In this document: one piece after another, positions 1 to 5,408 of the stretch
How the letters are laid out: each line of letters starts with the position of its first letter
How positions within the stretch are numbered: position 1 is the first letter of the stretch
Origin: an uncultured Oscillibacter sp.
GTDB lineage: Bacteria > Bacillota > Clostridia > Oscillospirales > Oscillospiraceae
Assembly: GCA_910583695.1 (NCBI GenBank)
Contig: CAJTZL010000097.1
Span: forward strand, 1 to 5,537
Direction of reading: 5' to 3'
Length of the DNA: 5,537 nt
Program-made: the position numbers and the translations under genes
The notes under the pieces: model-generated
What the model was told of the DNA's origin: nothing
What the model saw: only the letters and a program-made list of their open reading frames with translations
Database searches by the model: none

Positions 1-123
1 TCTGTTGCACTTTTCCTGAAGTCGCCTTCGGCGGGCGTTACCCGTTATCCTTGCCCTGTGGAGCCCGGACTTTCCTCATGGACGGCCTTTCGGCCTGCCC
101 ACGCGGCTGTCTGTTTTCCTCGC
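1..123 (-). ncRNA. rnpB: RNase P RNA, 5' part (3' end beyond the window)
   Basis: This is the catalytic RNA of ribonuclease P, which matures the 5' ends of tRNAs. Read on the minus strand, it contains the universal 5' core GAGGAAAGTCCGGGCTCC (plus positions 60-77). This follows a GGCC-GAAA-GGCC hairpin (84-95) that fits the P3 region. Next come CACAGGGC, the GGTAACGCC element with a CGGG/CCCG stem, and AAAAGTGCAACAGA at the window edge, all in the order found in A-type RNase P RNAs. The 5' end at about 123 is set from the promoter (-10 box at 130-135) and is accurate only to a few bases. About 120 nt of an expected 350-400 nt are visible. I see no reason to doubt that it is functional. Confidence 0.95.
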
Positions 124-129
124 AATATC

Positions 130-158
130 ATTATACAGGCAAAGGGCGGCCTTGTCAA
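130..158 (-). promoter_or_regulatory. Consensus sigma-A promoter of rnpB
   Basis: On the minus strand, TTGACA (153-158) and TATAAT (130-135) are separated by exactly 17 bp, a perfect vegetative promoter as expected for a highly expressed stable RNA. The -35 box contains the TGA stop codon of the upstream hydrolase gene (155-157). The two transcription units therefore overlap, with no room for a terminator between them. Confidence 0.92.
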
Positions 159-856
159 CCGGAGGAGGTTTCCCGAAGCCAAGCGGACAACGCGGTCAGC
201 TCCTCCGGTGTATGGAACCAGTGCTCCGCGCCCTTTACGGTCCGCAGGCGGCAGGAAAAGCGCTCCGCAAAGCCGGCTGCGGTCTCCTCCGCCGCCAGCG
301 TATCCCCGTCTCCGCGGAGGATGTCGGTGGGGAAGGGCCAGCGGTCTATGGGATGGGCGCGGATATAGCAGATATCGTCCCAATAGAGGGTCTGACCCAT
401 GGGGGTGGGGACAGCGCCCTCCACCTTCAGGCGGGCCTCGGAAATCTGAAACCAGTCCATCATATCCCGGGTCATCCGCTCCATGTCCACCACCGGAGAG
501 AGAAACCAGACGTGGGAGATGTTTCGGCCCGGACAGGCCAGAAGACTGAAATACGCCCCCATGCTGACGGCAAACAAGCCGACCTTCTTCCAGTGTCTTC
601 CGGCGTAGTTCAGGACGGCGGTCAGCTCTTGGGCGCAGACCGGAGGCTTGCAGAGGGTAGAGCCGTCTTTTCGGTCCCCGTGCTCCGGCAGGTCAAAGCT
701 CAGAACCTGACAAGCCGGGAACGCCTCCGCCAGGAGGCGGAAGGGAACATCTGTTTTATTGGACTGGGCCCCGTGAACGCCGACAACAACCTGCTCCGAC
801 GGAGGTCCCCAAAGGGCGGCGGGAATCTGGTCGATTTGAAAAAACTGTGGGTCCAT
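155..856 (-). CDS. Alpha/beta-hydrolase family protein
   Basis: A 233-residue soluble protein of the alpha/beta-hydrolase fold; its substrate cannot be told from sequence. The order of landmarks fits the fold. A first strand ends in VVVGVHG (residues 23-29; H28-G29 is the usual oxyanion-hole position). LSFDLPEHGDR follows at 52-62. The nucleophile elbow is A-V-S-M-G with S98, where the first glycine of the classic GxSxG is alanine. The acid is probably D183 or D185 in LRGDGD, and the likely catalytic histidine is H212 in GAEHWFH. There is no signal peptide or membrane segment, so it is probably cytoplasmic. The start is the ATG at 854-856, because AAGGAGG lies 7 nt upstream. An in-frame ATG at 881-883 would add nine residues but lacks a good ribosome site and falls next to the predicted -10 box. 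It is transcribed towards rnpB and divergently from murD. Confidence 0.85.
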   Translation of the reverse strand: MDPQFFQIDQIPAALWGPPSEQVVVGVHGAQSNKTDVPFRLLAEAFPACQVLSFDLPEHGDRKDGSTLCKPPVCAQELTAVLNYAGRHWKKVGLFAVSMGAYFSLLACPGRNISHVWFLSPVVDMERMTRDMMDWFQISEARLKVEGAVPTPMGQTLYWDDICYIRAHPIDRWPFPTDILRGDGDTLAAEETAAGFAERFSCRLRTVKGAEHWFHTPEELTALSAWLRETSSG

Positions 857-863
857 GGCGGGA

Positions 864-870
864 CCTCCTT
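864..870 (-). promoter_or_regulatory. Shine-Dalgarno site fixing the hydrolase start
   Basis: AAGGAGG on the minus strand, 7 nt before the ATG at 854-856. It decides in favour of this start over the upstream ATG at 881-883. Confidence 0.85.
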
Positions 871-886
871 TCCGATTTCGCATGAC

Positions 887-915
887 AGGATATCACAAAT
901 TTCCTCCCAAGACAA
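887..915 (-). promoter_or_regulatory. Predicted promoter of the hydrolase gene
   Basis: On the minus strand, TTGTCT (910-915; 4 of 6 consensus matches) is followed after 17 bp by TATCCT (887-892; 4 of 6). The -10 box is preceded by TGA, which gives an extended -10 (TGn). Transcription would begin near 880, leaving a leader of about 24 nt with the ribosome site in it. This supports translation starting at 856. Prediction from sequence only. Confidence 0.55.
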
Positions 916-921
916 GTCTTG
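908..921. promoter_or_regulatory. Palindrome between divergent promoters, possible operator
   Basis: CAAGAC-AA-GTCTTG is a perfect inverted repeat with 6-bp arms and a 2-bp centre. It covers the whole predicted -35 box of the hydrolase promoter (910-915) and the first three bases of the murD -35 box (919-924). A dimeric repressor bound here would block both promoters. I do not recognise it as the site of any known regulator; it does not fit the Gram-positive LexA box. Confidence 0.4.
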
Positions 922-947
922 CCGGGAACGGCTAGGCGTGGTAAAAT
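919..947 (+). promoter_or_regulatory. Predicted promoter of murD (murD-yunB-ligA cluster)
   Basis: TTGCCG (919-924; 4 of 6 matches) is separated by 17 bp from TAAAAT (942-947; 5 of 6). TGG immediately before the -10 box makes it an extended -10. Transcription would start near 954, giving a leader of about 80 nt before murD. Confidence 0.6.
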
Positions 948-965
948 AGGAAAGCGATTTGTGAC

Positions 966-1013
966 GGCTTCCGTGGAAGCCCCTCCATTTGGGAAAATAC
1001 CGCCTTCAGGCGG
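966..1013 (+). other. Two short hairpins in the murD leader
   Basis: The predicted murD leader contains GGCTTC-CGTG-GAAGCC (966-981, about 6 bp plus closing bases) and CCGCC-TTCA-GGCGG (1000-1013). Neither is followed by a T-run, so they are not intrinsic terminators, and the region is too short for a T-box or a typical riboswitch. They may stabilise the transcript or affect access to the ribosome site just downstream; no function is shown. Confidence 0.35.
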
Positions 1014-1020
1014 GAAGGAT

Positions 1021-1026
1021 AAGGAG
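1021..1026 (+). promoter_or_regulatory. Shine-Dalgarno site supporting the GTG start of murD
   Basis: AAGGAG lies 8 nt before the GTG at 1035. It supports this non-ATG start, which also gives the N-terminus expected for MurD. Confidence 0.8.
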
Positions 1027-1034
1027 CGATTCCC

Positions 1035-2426
1035 GTGAAATTTGAGGAATATCTGGCCTCTCTGCAAAGCAAGACCGTCGCCGTCATCGGCATCGGCGTT
1101 TCCAACCGGCCTCTCATTGAGCTGCTGCTCTCCCGGGGCGTGGCCGTGACCGCCTGTGATAAAAAGGACCGGGCGGCCCTGGGTGCTCTGGCGGAGGAAC
1201 TGGAGGGAAAGGGCTGCCGCCTCCGGCTGGGGCCGGACTATCTGAAAGGCTTGACGGAGGACGTGATCTTCCGCACGCCGGGGATGCGGCCGGATCTGCC
1301 GGAGCTCACCGCCGCCGTGGAGCGGGGGAGCGTGCTGACCAGTGAAATGGAGGTTTTCGTTTCCGTCTGTCCCTGCCCGATCATCGCCGTCACAGGGAGC
1401 GACGGAAAAACCACCACCACCACCATAATTGCGGAACTTCTGCGGGCGGCAGGGCGTACCGTTCACCTGGGAGGAAATATCGGGCACCCCCTGCTGGCAG
1501 AGACCGGCGGCATGGCGGCGGAAGATCTTGCCGTGCTGGAGCTGAGTTCCTTCCAGCTCATGACCATGACCCAGAGCCCCCATATTGCCGTTGTCACCAA
1601 TCTGGCCCCCAACCATTTGGACGTTCACAAGAACTATGCGGAATATATATCTGCAAAGGAAAATATCTTTACACACCAGACAGCAGACGATATTGCCGTC
1701 TTCAATGCCGACAATGAGGTGACGTGCTCCTTCATAGGCCGGGAACGGGGAACGCTCCGCACCTTCAGCCGCCGCGAACCGGTGGAGCGGGGGACATACC
1801 TCGCCCCAGGCGCCTCCGGCGGCCAAGCCATCTGGGCCGCCAATGGGGCCGGACGCCGCATGGTGCTCCCTTTGGCGGGGATCAAGCTCCCCGGGATTCA
1901 CAACGTCGAAAACTACATGGCCGCTATCGCCGCCGTAGACGGCCTGGTTCCGGATGAAATCATTCGGGATTTCGCCCGGGGCTTTGGCGGCGTGGAGCAT
2001 CGGATTGAGCTGGTGCGAGAGCTGAACGGCGTGCGGTATTACAACGACTCCATCGCCTCCAGTCCCAGCCGGACCATTGCGGGCCTGTATTCCTTCCCGG
2101 AGCCGGTCATCCTCATCGCCGGAGGGAAGGACAAGGGCATCTCCTATGACAGCCTGGGCCCGGTAATCAACGAGCATGTCAAGCTGTTGATTCTCTGCGG
2201 AGCTACCGCCGGTGTGATTCGTGCCTCGGTAGAAGCGGCGGAAAATTACAGCGGTTTGGAAATCATGGATGTGGAAGACTATCAAAAAGCCGTCTCCCTG
2301 GCCCGAAGCCGGGCGGAGAGGGGAGACGTGGTGATTCTGTCTCCAGCCAGCACCTCCTTTGACCGCTTTTCCAACTTCATGGAACGGGGAAAGGTCTTCA
2401 AAGAGATTGTCAACCGCCTGAAATAA
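1035..2426 (+). CDS. murD: UDP-N-acetylmuramoyl-L-alanine--D-glutamate ligase (MurD)
   Basis: A cytoplasmic, ATP-dependent ligase that adds D-glutamate to UDP-MurNAc-L-Ala, the second amino acid of the peptidoglycan stem peptide. It has 463 residues, normal for clostridial MurD. The three Mur-ligase domains are visible. The N-terminal Rossmann-like UDP domain has GIG at 19-21. The ATPase domain has the P-loop TGSDGKTT (120-127), ELSSFQL (169-175), NLAPNHLDVH (189-198) and the likely carbamylated lysine K208 in SAKEN. The C-terminal domain has GVEHRIE (319-325), GGKDKG (363-368) and LSPASTSFDRF (435-445). NDSIASSPSRT (337-347) replaces the proteobacterial NDSKAT; I know this variant from other Firmicutes. 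It is the first gene of a cluster with yunB (42 nt downstream) and ligA, and starts with GTG behind a good ribosome site. The call itself is secure. Confidence 0.97.
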   Translation: MKFEEYLASLQSKTVAVIGIGVSNRPLIELLLSRGVAVTACDKKDRAALGALAEELEGKGCRLRLGPDYLKGLTEDVIFRTPGMRPDLPELTAAVERGSVLTSEMEVFVSVCPCPIIAVTGSDGKTTTTTIIAELLRAAGRTVHLGGNIGHPLLAETGGMAAEDLAVLELSSFQLMTMTQSPHIAVVTNLAPNHLDVHKNYAEYISAKENIFTHQTADDIAVFNADNEVTCSFIGRERGTLRTFSRREPVERGTYLAPGASGGQAIWAANGAGRRMVLPLAGIKLPGIHNVENYMAAIAAVDGLVPDEIIRDFARGFGGVEHRIELVRELNGVRYYNDSIASSPSRTIAGLYSFPEPVILIAGGKDKGISYDSLGPVINEHVKLLILCGATAGVIRASVEAAENYSGLEIMDVEDYQKAVSLARSRAERGDVVILSPASTSFDRFSNFMERGKVFKEIVNRLK

Positions 2427-2450
2427 GGCCAGGCCCCCGGCGCATAGGAT
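2420..2450 (+). promoter_or_regulatory. Weak candidate sigma-E promoter before yunB
   Basis: CATAGGAT (2443-2450) matches 6 of 8 positions of the mother-cell sigma-E -10 consensus CATACAAT. GAAATAAG (2420-2427), 15 bp upstream, is a partial match to the -35. It sits at the murD stop and would start transcription some 10 nt before yunB. Known yunB genes belong to the sigma-E regulon, which makes a promoter here reasonable, but the -35 is poor. Confidence 0.25.
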
Positions 2451-2468
2451 GGCTGGGGGTGGTGGACC

Positions 2469-3161
2469 ATGAGCTTTTTCTACTACCGGCGGCGAATGAC
2501 CCGGCGGAACCTGCTGGGTGTTCTGGCCTTTTCCGCCATGGCGGCGGCATTGTCCGCAGTGATTTTTGCCACAACACAAATGCGGCCCATTCTGGTGAGC
2601 CTTGCCACCACCCGGGTTTCCAACATGGTGAACCGCATTGTCTCCGAAGCGGTGGACGAAGCCATTGACAGTGGAAATATCACCTACAGCGACCTGATCA
2701 CCTTTGAAAAAGACAACGAAGGGCGGATTACTGCCATCTACAGCAACATGGCGGCCTTCAACCGGCTGCAATCCAACATTCTGGATATCATTCTGGCCCG
2801 AATTGATCAGGTGTCCACCAGAGAGCTGTCCATTCCGGTGGGCAGTCTCAGCGGCTCCGTGCTTCTGGCAGGGCGGGGGCCCCGGATTTCCGTGCGGATG
2901 GAGTCGGTGGGTTCCTCCTCTGCAAACTTTGAAAATGAATTTACCTCGGCGGGCATCAACCAGACGAAACACCAGATTGTGCTGAACATCGACGTATCCG
3001 TCAGCATCCTGTTGCCGGGATTTTCCACCGCCACCACCGTCTCCAATGCTGTCACCGTGGCGGAAACCGTGATTGTGGGCTCCGTGCCCGACACTTACAC
3101 GTATTTCAGCTCTACGCCGGAGAGCTTTGAACGCGACGCAAAGGACTATATATTGAATTAG
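2469..3161 (+). CDS. yunB: Sporulation protein YunB
   Basis: A 230-residue protein of the YunB family, made in the mother cell under sigma-E in Bacillus subtilis and needed for normal spore formation; its biochemical role is unknown. A short basic N-terminus (RRRMTRR, 7-13) precedes one membrane segment at about 14-34 (LLGVLAFSAMAAALSAVIFA), so the rest should lie outside the cytoplasm. The family pattern follows: repeated short polar segments ending in VSNMVNRIVSEAVDEAI (near 50-66), ITYSDLITFEKDNEGRITAI, then a beta-rich C-terminal half with SIPVGSLSGSVLLAGRGP and INQTKHQIVLNIDVSVSILLPGF. The length is close to the roughly 250 residues of the B. subtilis protein. The start at 2469 has only a G-rich ribosome site (GGTGG, 3 nt away, or GGGGG further up). 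A start at ATG 2496 is less likely because it removes the basic anchor. Its stop codon overlaps the ligA ribosome site. Confidence 0.88.
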   Translation: MSFFYYRRRMTRRNLLGVLAFSAMAAALSAVIFATTQMRPILVSLATTRVSNMVNRIVSEAVDEAIDSGNITYSDLITFEKDNEGRITAIYSNMAAFNRLQSNILDIILARIDQVSTRELSIPVGSLSGSVLLAGRGPRISVRMESVGSSSANFENEFTSAGINQTKHQIVLNIDVSVSILLPGFSTATTVSNAVTVAETVIVGSVPDTYTYFSSTPESFERDAKDYILN

Positions 3162-3165
3162 GAGG
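3159..3165 (+). promoter_or_regulatory. ligA Shine-Dalgarno site overlapping the yunB stop
   Basis: TAGGAGG begins with the TAG stop of yunB and lies 5 nt before the ATG of ligA. Ribosomes finishing yunB are released right at the ligA start, which suggests translational coupling of the two genes. Confidence 0.85.
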
Positions 3166-3170
3166 ACCCC

Positions 3171-5147
3171 ATGGATTACCGGGAAGAAATCAAACAGCTG
3201 CGGGACGCGCTGAACGAGCACGGCTACAAGTATTATGTGCTGGATGCGCCCACCATCAGCGATTATGAATATGATATGCTCAACCGCCGCCTGGAGGAAT
3301 TGGAGGCCCGGCACCCGGAGGAGGTGACGCCGGATTCTCCCACCCAGCGGATCGGCGGAAAGACCCTGGAGGGCTTTGCCTCCTACACCCACGAGGTTCC
3401 CCTGGAGAGCCTCCAGGATGTGTTCAGCGCCGAAGAGGTGTCGGAGTTTTGCCAGCGGATGGATGAGGCCCTGGGGGAGGAGGCCGTCTACTCCCTGGAA
3501 CCCAAGGTGGACGGCCTGTCCGTCGCCCTGGAGTACCGGGACGGCGTCTTTGTCCGGGGAGCCACCCGGGGAGACGGACGGACCGGGGAGGACGTGACGG
3601 AAAATTTGAAAACCGTCCGTTCCATCCCCATGGTTCTGCCGGACAAGCTGCCCCGGCTCATTGTCCGGGGAGAGGTCTACATGTCCAGGGCGGTTTTTGA
3701 GGAGTTGAACGCCCAGCGGGAAATTCAGGGAAAGCCCCTGCTGGCCAACCCCCGGAACGCCGCCGCCGGGTCCCTCCGTCAGTTGGATCCAAAGGTCTGC
3801 GCGGAGCGGAAGCTGGACATTCAGGTCTTTAACCTGCAGCTGGCGGAGGGAAGGGAATTTGTCTCCCACCAGGAGACATTGGACTATCTGGCCTCCCAGC
3901 GATTCCGGGTTATTCCACACAAAACGCTCTCCGGGGCCACCGCCTGCCAGGCGGAGATTGCCCGGATTAACGATGAGCGGCTGAAGTATCCCTTTGATAT
4001 TGACGGAGCAGTTGTAAAGGTTAATTCCTTAACTGATCGTTTAAAATTAGGAAGTACGGCCAAATTTCCAAAATGGGCCGTGGCCTACAAATATCCGCCG
4101 GAGAAAAAACCCGCTCAGGTGCTGAACATTGTCATTCAGGTGGGCCGCACCGGTGTGCTGACGCCCAAGGCGGTGCTGACGCCTGTCCGCTTGGCAGGGA
4201 CAAACGTCACCAATGCGTCACTGCACAACCAGGATCTGATTACGGAGAAGGACATCCGCATCGGAGATACCGTCATTGTCCAAAAGGCGGGGGAAATCAT
4301 CCCGGAGGTGGTGGAGGTGGATTTCTCCAAACGCCCCGAAGGGACGGAACCCTACCGTTTCCCGGAGGCCTGCCCGGTCTGCGGGGCACCGGTCCGACGG
4401 GATGAGGACGGCGCGGCGATCCGCTGCACCGGAGCGGAGTGCCCGGCCCAGCTGCTGCGGAATCTGACTCACTTTGCCAGCCGGGACGCCATGGACATCG
4501 ACGGCTGCGGCCCCGCCGTGGTGCAGCAGCTCATTGACAGCGGCATGGTCTCCAATCCGGCGGACCTCTACGGTCTGGAGGCGGAAGCGGTGGCGAAGCT
4601 GGAGCGGATGGGGAAGAAGTCCGCGGAAAACCTGCTGGCCGCCATTGAGCGTTCCAAGTCCAACGACTTGTCCCGCCTGATTTTCGGCCTGGGCATCCGG
4701 CAGGTGGGGGAAAAGGCGGCAAAGGTGCTGGCCGCCCATTTCCGTACCATGGACGCCCTGTGTGCCGCCGAGGAGGAGGAATTGACGGACATTGACGACG
4801 TGGGCGGCGTGACGGCCCGGGGCGTGGTGGACTATCTGTCCTCTTCTCAGGCCAAGGATCTGCTTGCCCGGCTGAAAGCCGCCGGGGTCAACATGGAGAG
4901 CACGGCGGAGCTGGTGGACGAGCGCTTTGCCGGGATGACCTTTGTCCTGACCGGAACCCTCAGCCGGTTCGACCGCAAGGCCGCCCAGGCATTGATTGAG
5001 GAGCGGGGCGGCAAGGCCGCCGGGTCCGTCTCCAAACGGACCACCTATGTGGTGGCGGGGGAGGCCGCGGGAAGCAAGCTGAAAAAGGCGGAGGAGCTGG
5101 GCATTCCTGTTTTGACGGAGGATGAGTTTGCCGGCATGCTGGAATAA
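3171..5147 (+). CDS. ligA: NAD-dependent DNA ligase LigA
   Basis: The essential replicative ligase, which seals nicks in duplex DNA using NAD+ as the AMP donor. It is 658 residues and complete. Domain Ia (1-60) has the NAD-binding pattern HGYKYYVLDAP followed by DYEYD (31-35). The nucleotidyltransferase domain has the adenylated lysine K112 in EPKVDG, RGEVYM (166-171), DIDGAVVK (276-283) and KFPKWAVAYKY (298-308). An OB fold follows, with VGRTGVLTPKAVLTPV. A four-cysteine zinc finger uses C401, C404, C419 and C424. A helix-hairpin-helix region occupies about 430-570, and a C-terminal BRCT domain runs from about 584 to 658 (FVLTGTLSRFDRKAA, ending TEDEFAGMLE). All key residues are present. It is the last gene of the cluster and is followed by a terminator. 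Codons 281-301 are unusually AT-rich (see separate entry). Confidence 0.98.
   Translation: MDYREEIKQLRDALNEHGYKYYVLDAPTISDYEYDMLNRRLEELEARHPEEVTPDSPTQRIGGKTLEGFASYTHEVPLESLQDVFSAEEVSEFCQRMDEALGEEAVYSLEPKVDGLSVALEYRDGVFVRGATRGDGRTGEDVTENLKTVRSIPMVLPDKLPRLIVRGEVYMSRAVFEELNAQREIQGKPLLANPRNAAAGSLRQLDPKVCAERKLDIQVFNLQLAEGREFVSHQETLDYLASQRFRVIPHKTLSGATACQAEIARINDERLKYPFDIDGAVVKVNSLTDRLKLGSTAKFPKWAVAYKYPPEKKPAQVLNIVIQVGRTGVLTPKAVLTPVRLAGTNVTNASLHNQDLITEKDIRIGDTVIVQKAGEIIPEVVEVDFSKRPEGTEPYRFPEACPVCGAPVRRDEDGAAIRCTGAECPAQLLRNLTHFASRDAMDIDGCGPAVVQQLIDSGMVSNPADLYGLEAEAVAKLERMGKKSAENLLAAIERSKSNDLSRLIFGLGIRQVGEKAAKVLAAHFRTMDALCAAEEEELTDIDDVGGVTARGVVDYLSSSQAKDLLARLKAAGVNMESTAELVDERFAGMTFVLTGTLSRFDRKAAQALIEERGGKAAGSVSKRTTYVVAGEAAGSKLKKAEELGIPVLTEDEFAGMLE
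4011..4073 (+). other. AT-rich, atypical-codon patch inside ligA
   Basis: Bases 4011-4070 contain 20 G/C out of 60 (33%), while the surrounding gene is clearly above 60%. All three TTA leucine codons of ligA are here (4029, 4041, 4047), together with GTT, GTA, AAT, ACT, CGT and AGT; other leucines in the gene are nearly all CTG, CTC or TTG. The encoded protein (between DIDGAVVK and KFPKW) is normal. The cause is unknown: a short gene-conversion tract, or selection on the DNA or RNA itself. Confidence 0.7.
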
Positions 5148-5154
5148 GGAAATC

Positions 5155-5190
5155 AGAGCGGCGGGAGACCCGCCGCTCTTGCTCTCTTCA
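5155..5190. terminator. Intrinsic terminator after ligA, probably bidirectional
   Basis: AGAGCGGCGGG (5155-5165) and CCCGCCGCTCT (5169-5179) form an 11-bp stem with a 3-nt loop, followed on the plus strand by the T-rich tract TTGCTCTCTTCATTT. It begins 8 nt after the ligA stop. On the minus strand the same stem lies just after the stop of the cotJC fragment (5188-5190) and is followed by GATTTCCTTATT, so it can also end the convergent transcript. Confidence 0.88.
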
Positions 5191-5391
5191 TTTGTCGAAG
5201 GCCGGGTTCTTATAGTACACGTTTTTCTCGTTCATTTTGTCCTTTGCCAGCCGCAGGCCCTCGCCGAACCGCTGGAAGTGGACGATTTCCCGGGCCCGGA
5301 GGAACTTGATGACGTCGCTGACGTCCGGGTCGTCGGAAAGGCGGAGGATGTTGTCGTAGGTCACGCGGGCTTTCTGCTCTGGTGCAATCAC
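5188..5391 (-). pseudogene. cotJC: 3' fragment of CotJC / manganese catalase, interrupted
   Basis: About 67 codons matching the C-terminal third of CotJC-type manganese catalases of the spore coat (whole proteins are about 190-220 residues). Recognisable parts are PEQKARVTYDNILRL, DDPDV, IKFLRAREIVHFQRFGE and the typical clostridial ending NPAFDK. E5 and H38, counted from the GTG at 5391, are 33 residues apart. This matches the spacing of the manganese ligands Glu148 and His181 in the Lactobacillus plantarum enzyme. The other three ligands belong to the missing N-terminal part. Similarity starts abruptly at about 5388; upstream codons in frame (CTC, then PGCT) do not fit the family and reach a stop at 5428-5430. 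The GTG has no convincing ribosome site, so I do not regard it as a real start. It is either dead or half of a gene that is restored when the neighbouring element leaves. Confidence 0.85.
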
Positions 5392-5408
5392 GCAAGTGCA
5401 ACCTGGGG
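5381..5408. other. Candidate attachment site / element-host junction
   Basis: The junction between the cotJC fragment and the recombinase gene must lie between the last recombinase base (5409) and the first clear cotJC codon (about 5388). This stretch contains GTGCAA twice in the same direction (5382-5387 and 5396-5401). It also forms an imperfect inverted repeat, GGTGCA at 5381-5386 against TGCAACC at 5397-5403. Short imperfect dyads of this kind are typical of large serine recombinase att sites. The exact crossover cannot be fixed with only one end. Confidence 0.45.

Noticed and set aside
881..883. Upstream ATG as the start of the hydrolase.
   Set aside because: It has no ribosome site, the extra residues (RNRKGGPA) come from translating the Shine-Dalgarno region, and it lies upstream of the predicted transcription start.
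152..949. A 265-codon open frame on the plus strand opposite the hydrolase.
   Set aside because: It overlaps the hydrolase, which has a catalytic motif set and a good ribosome site, and it runs across both the rnpB -35 box and the divergent promoters. No domain is visible.
954..1034. Riboswitch or T-box in the murD leader.
   Set aside because: The leader is only about 80 nt, has two small hairpins, no T-box sequence and no terminator.
756..3920. A 1054-codon open frame on the minus strand, antisense to murD, yunB and ligA.
   Set aside because: It is an antisense shadow of GC-rich codons. The predicted protein has low-complexity G/H/Q/R-rich sequence without recognisable domains, and three well-supported genes lie on the other strand.
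4012..4047. Internal promoter in the AT-rich patch of ligA (TTGTAA and TAAAAT).
   Set aside because: The spacer is 24 bp, too long for a sigma-A promoter, and no better -35 lies at 16-18 bp.
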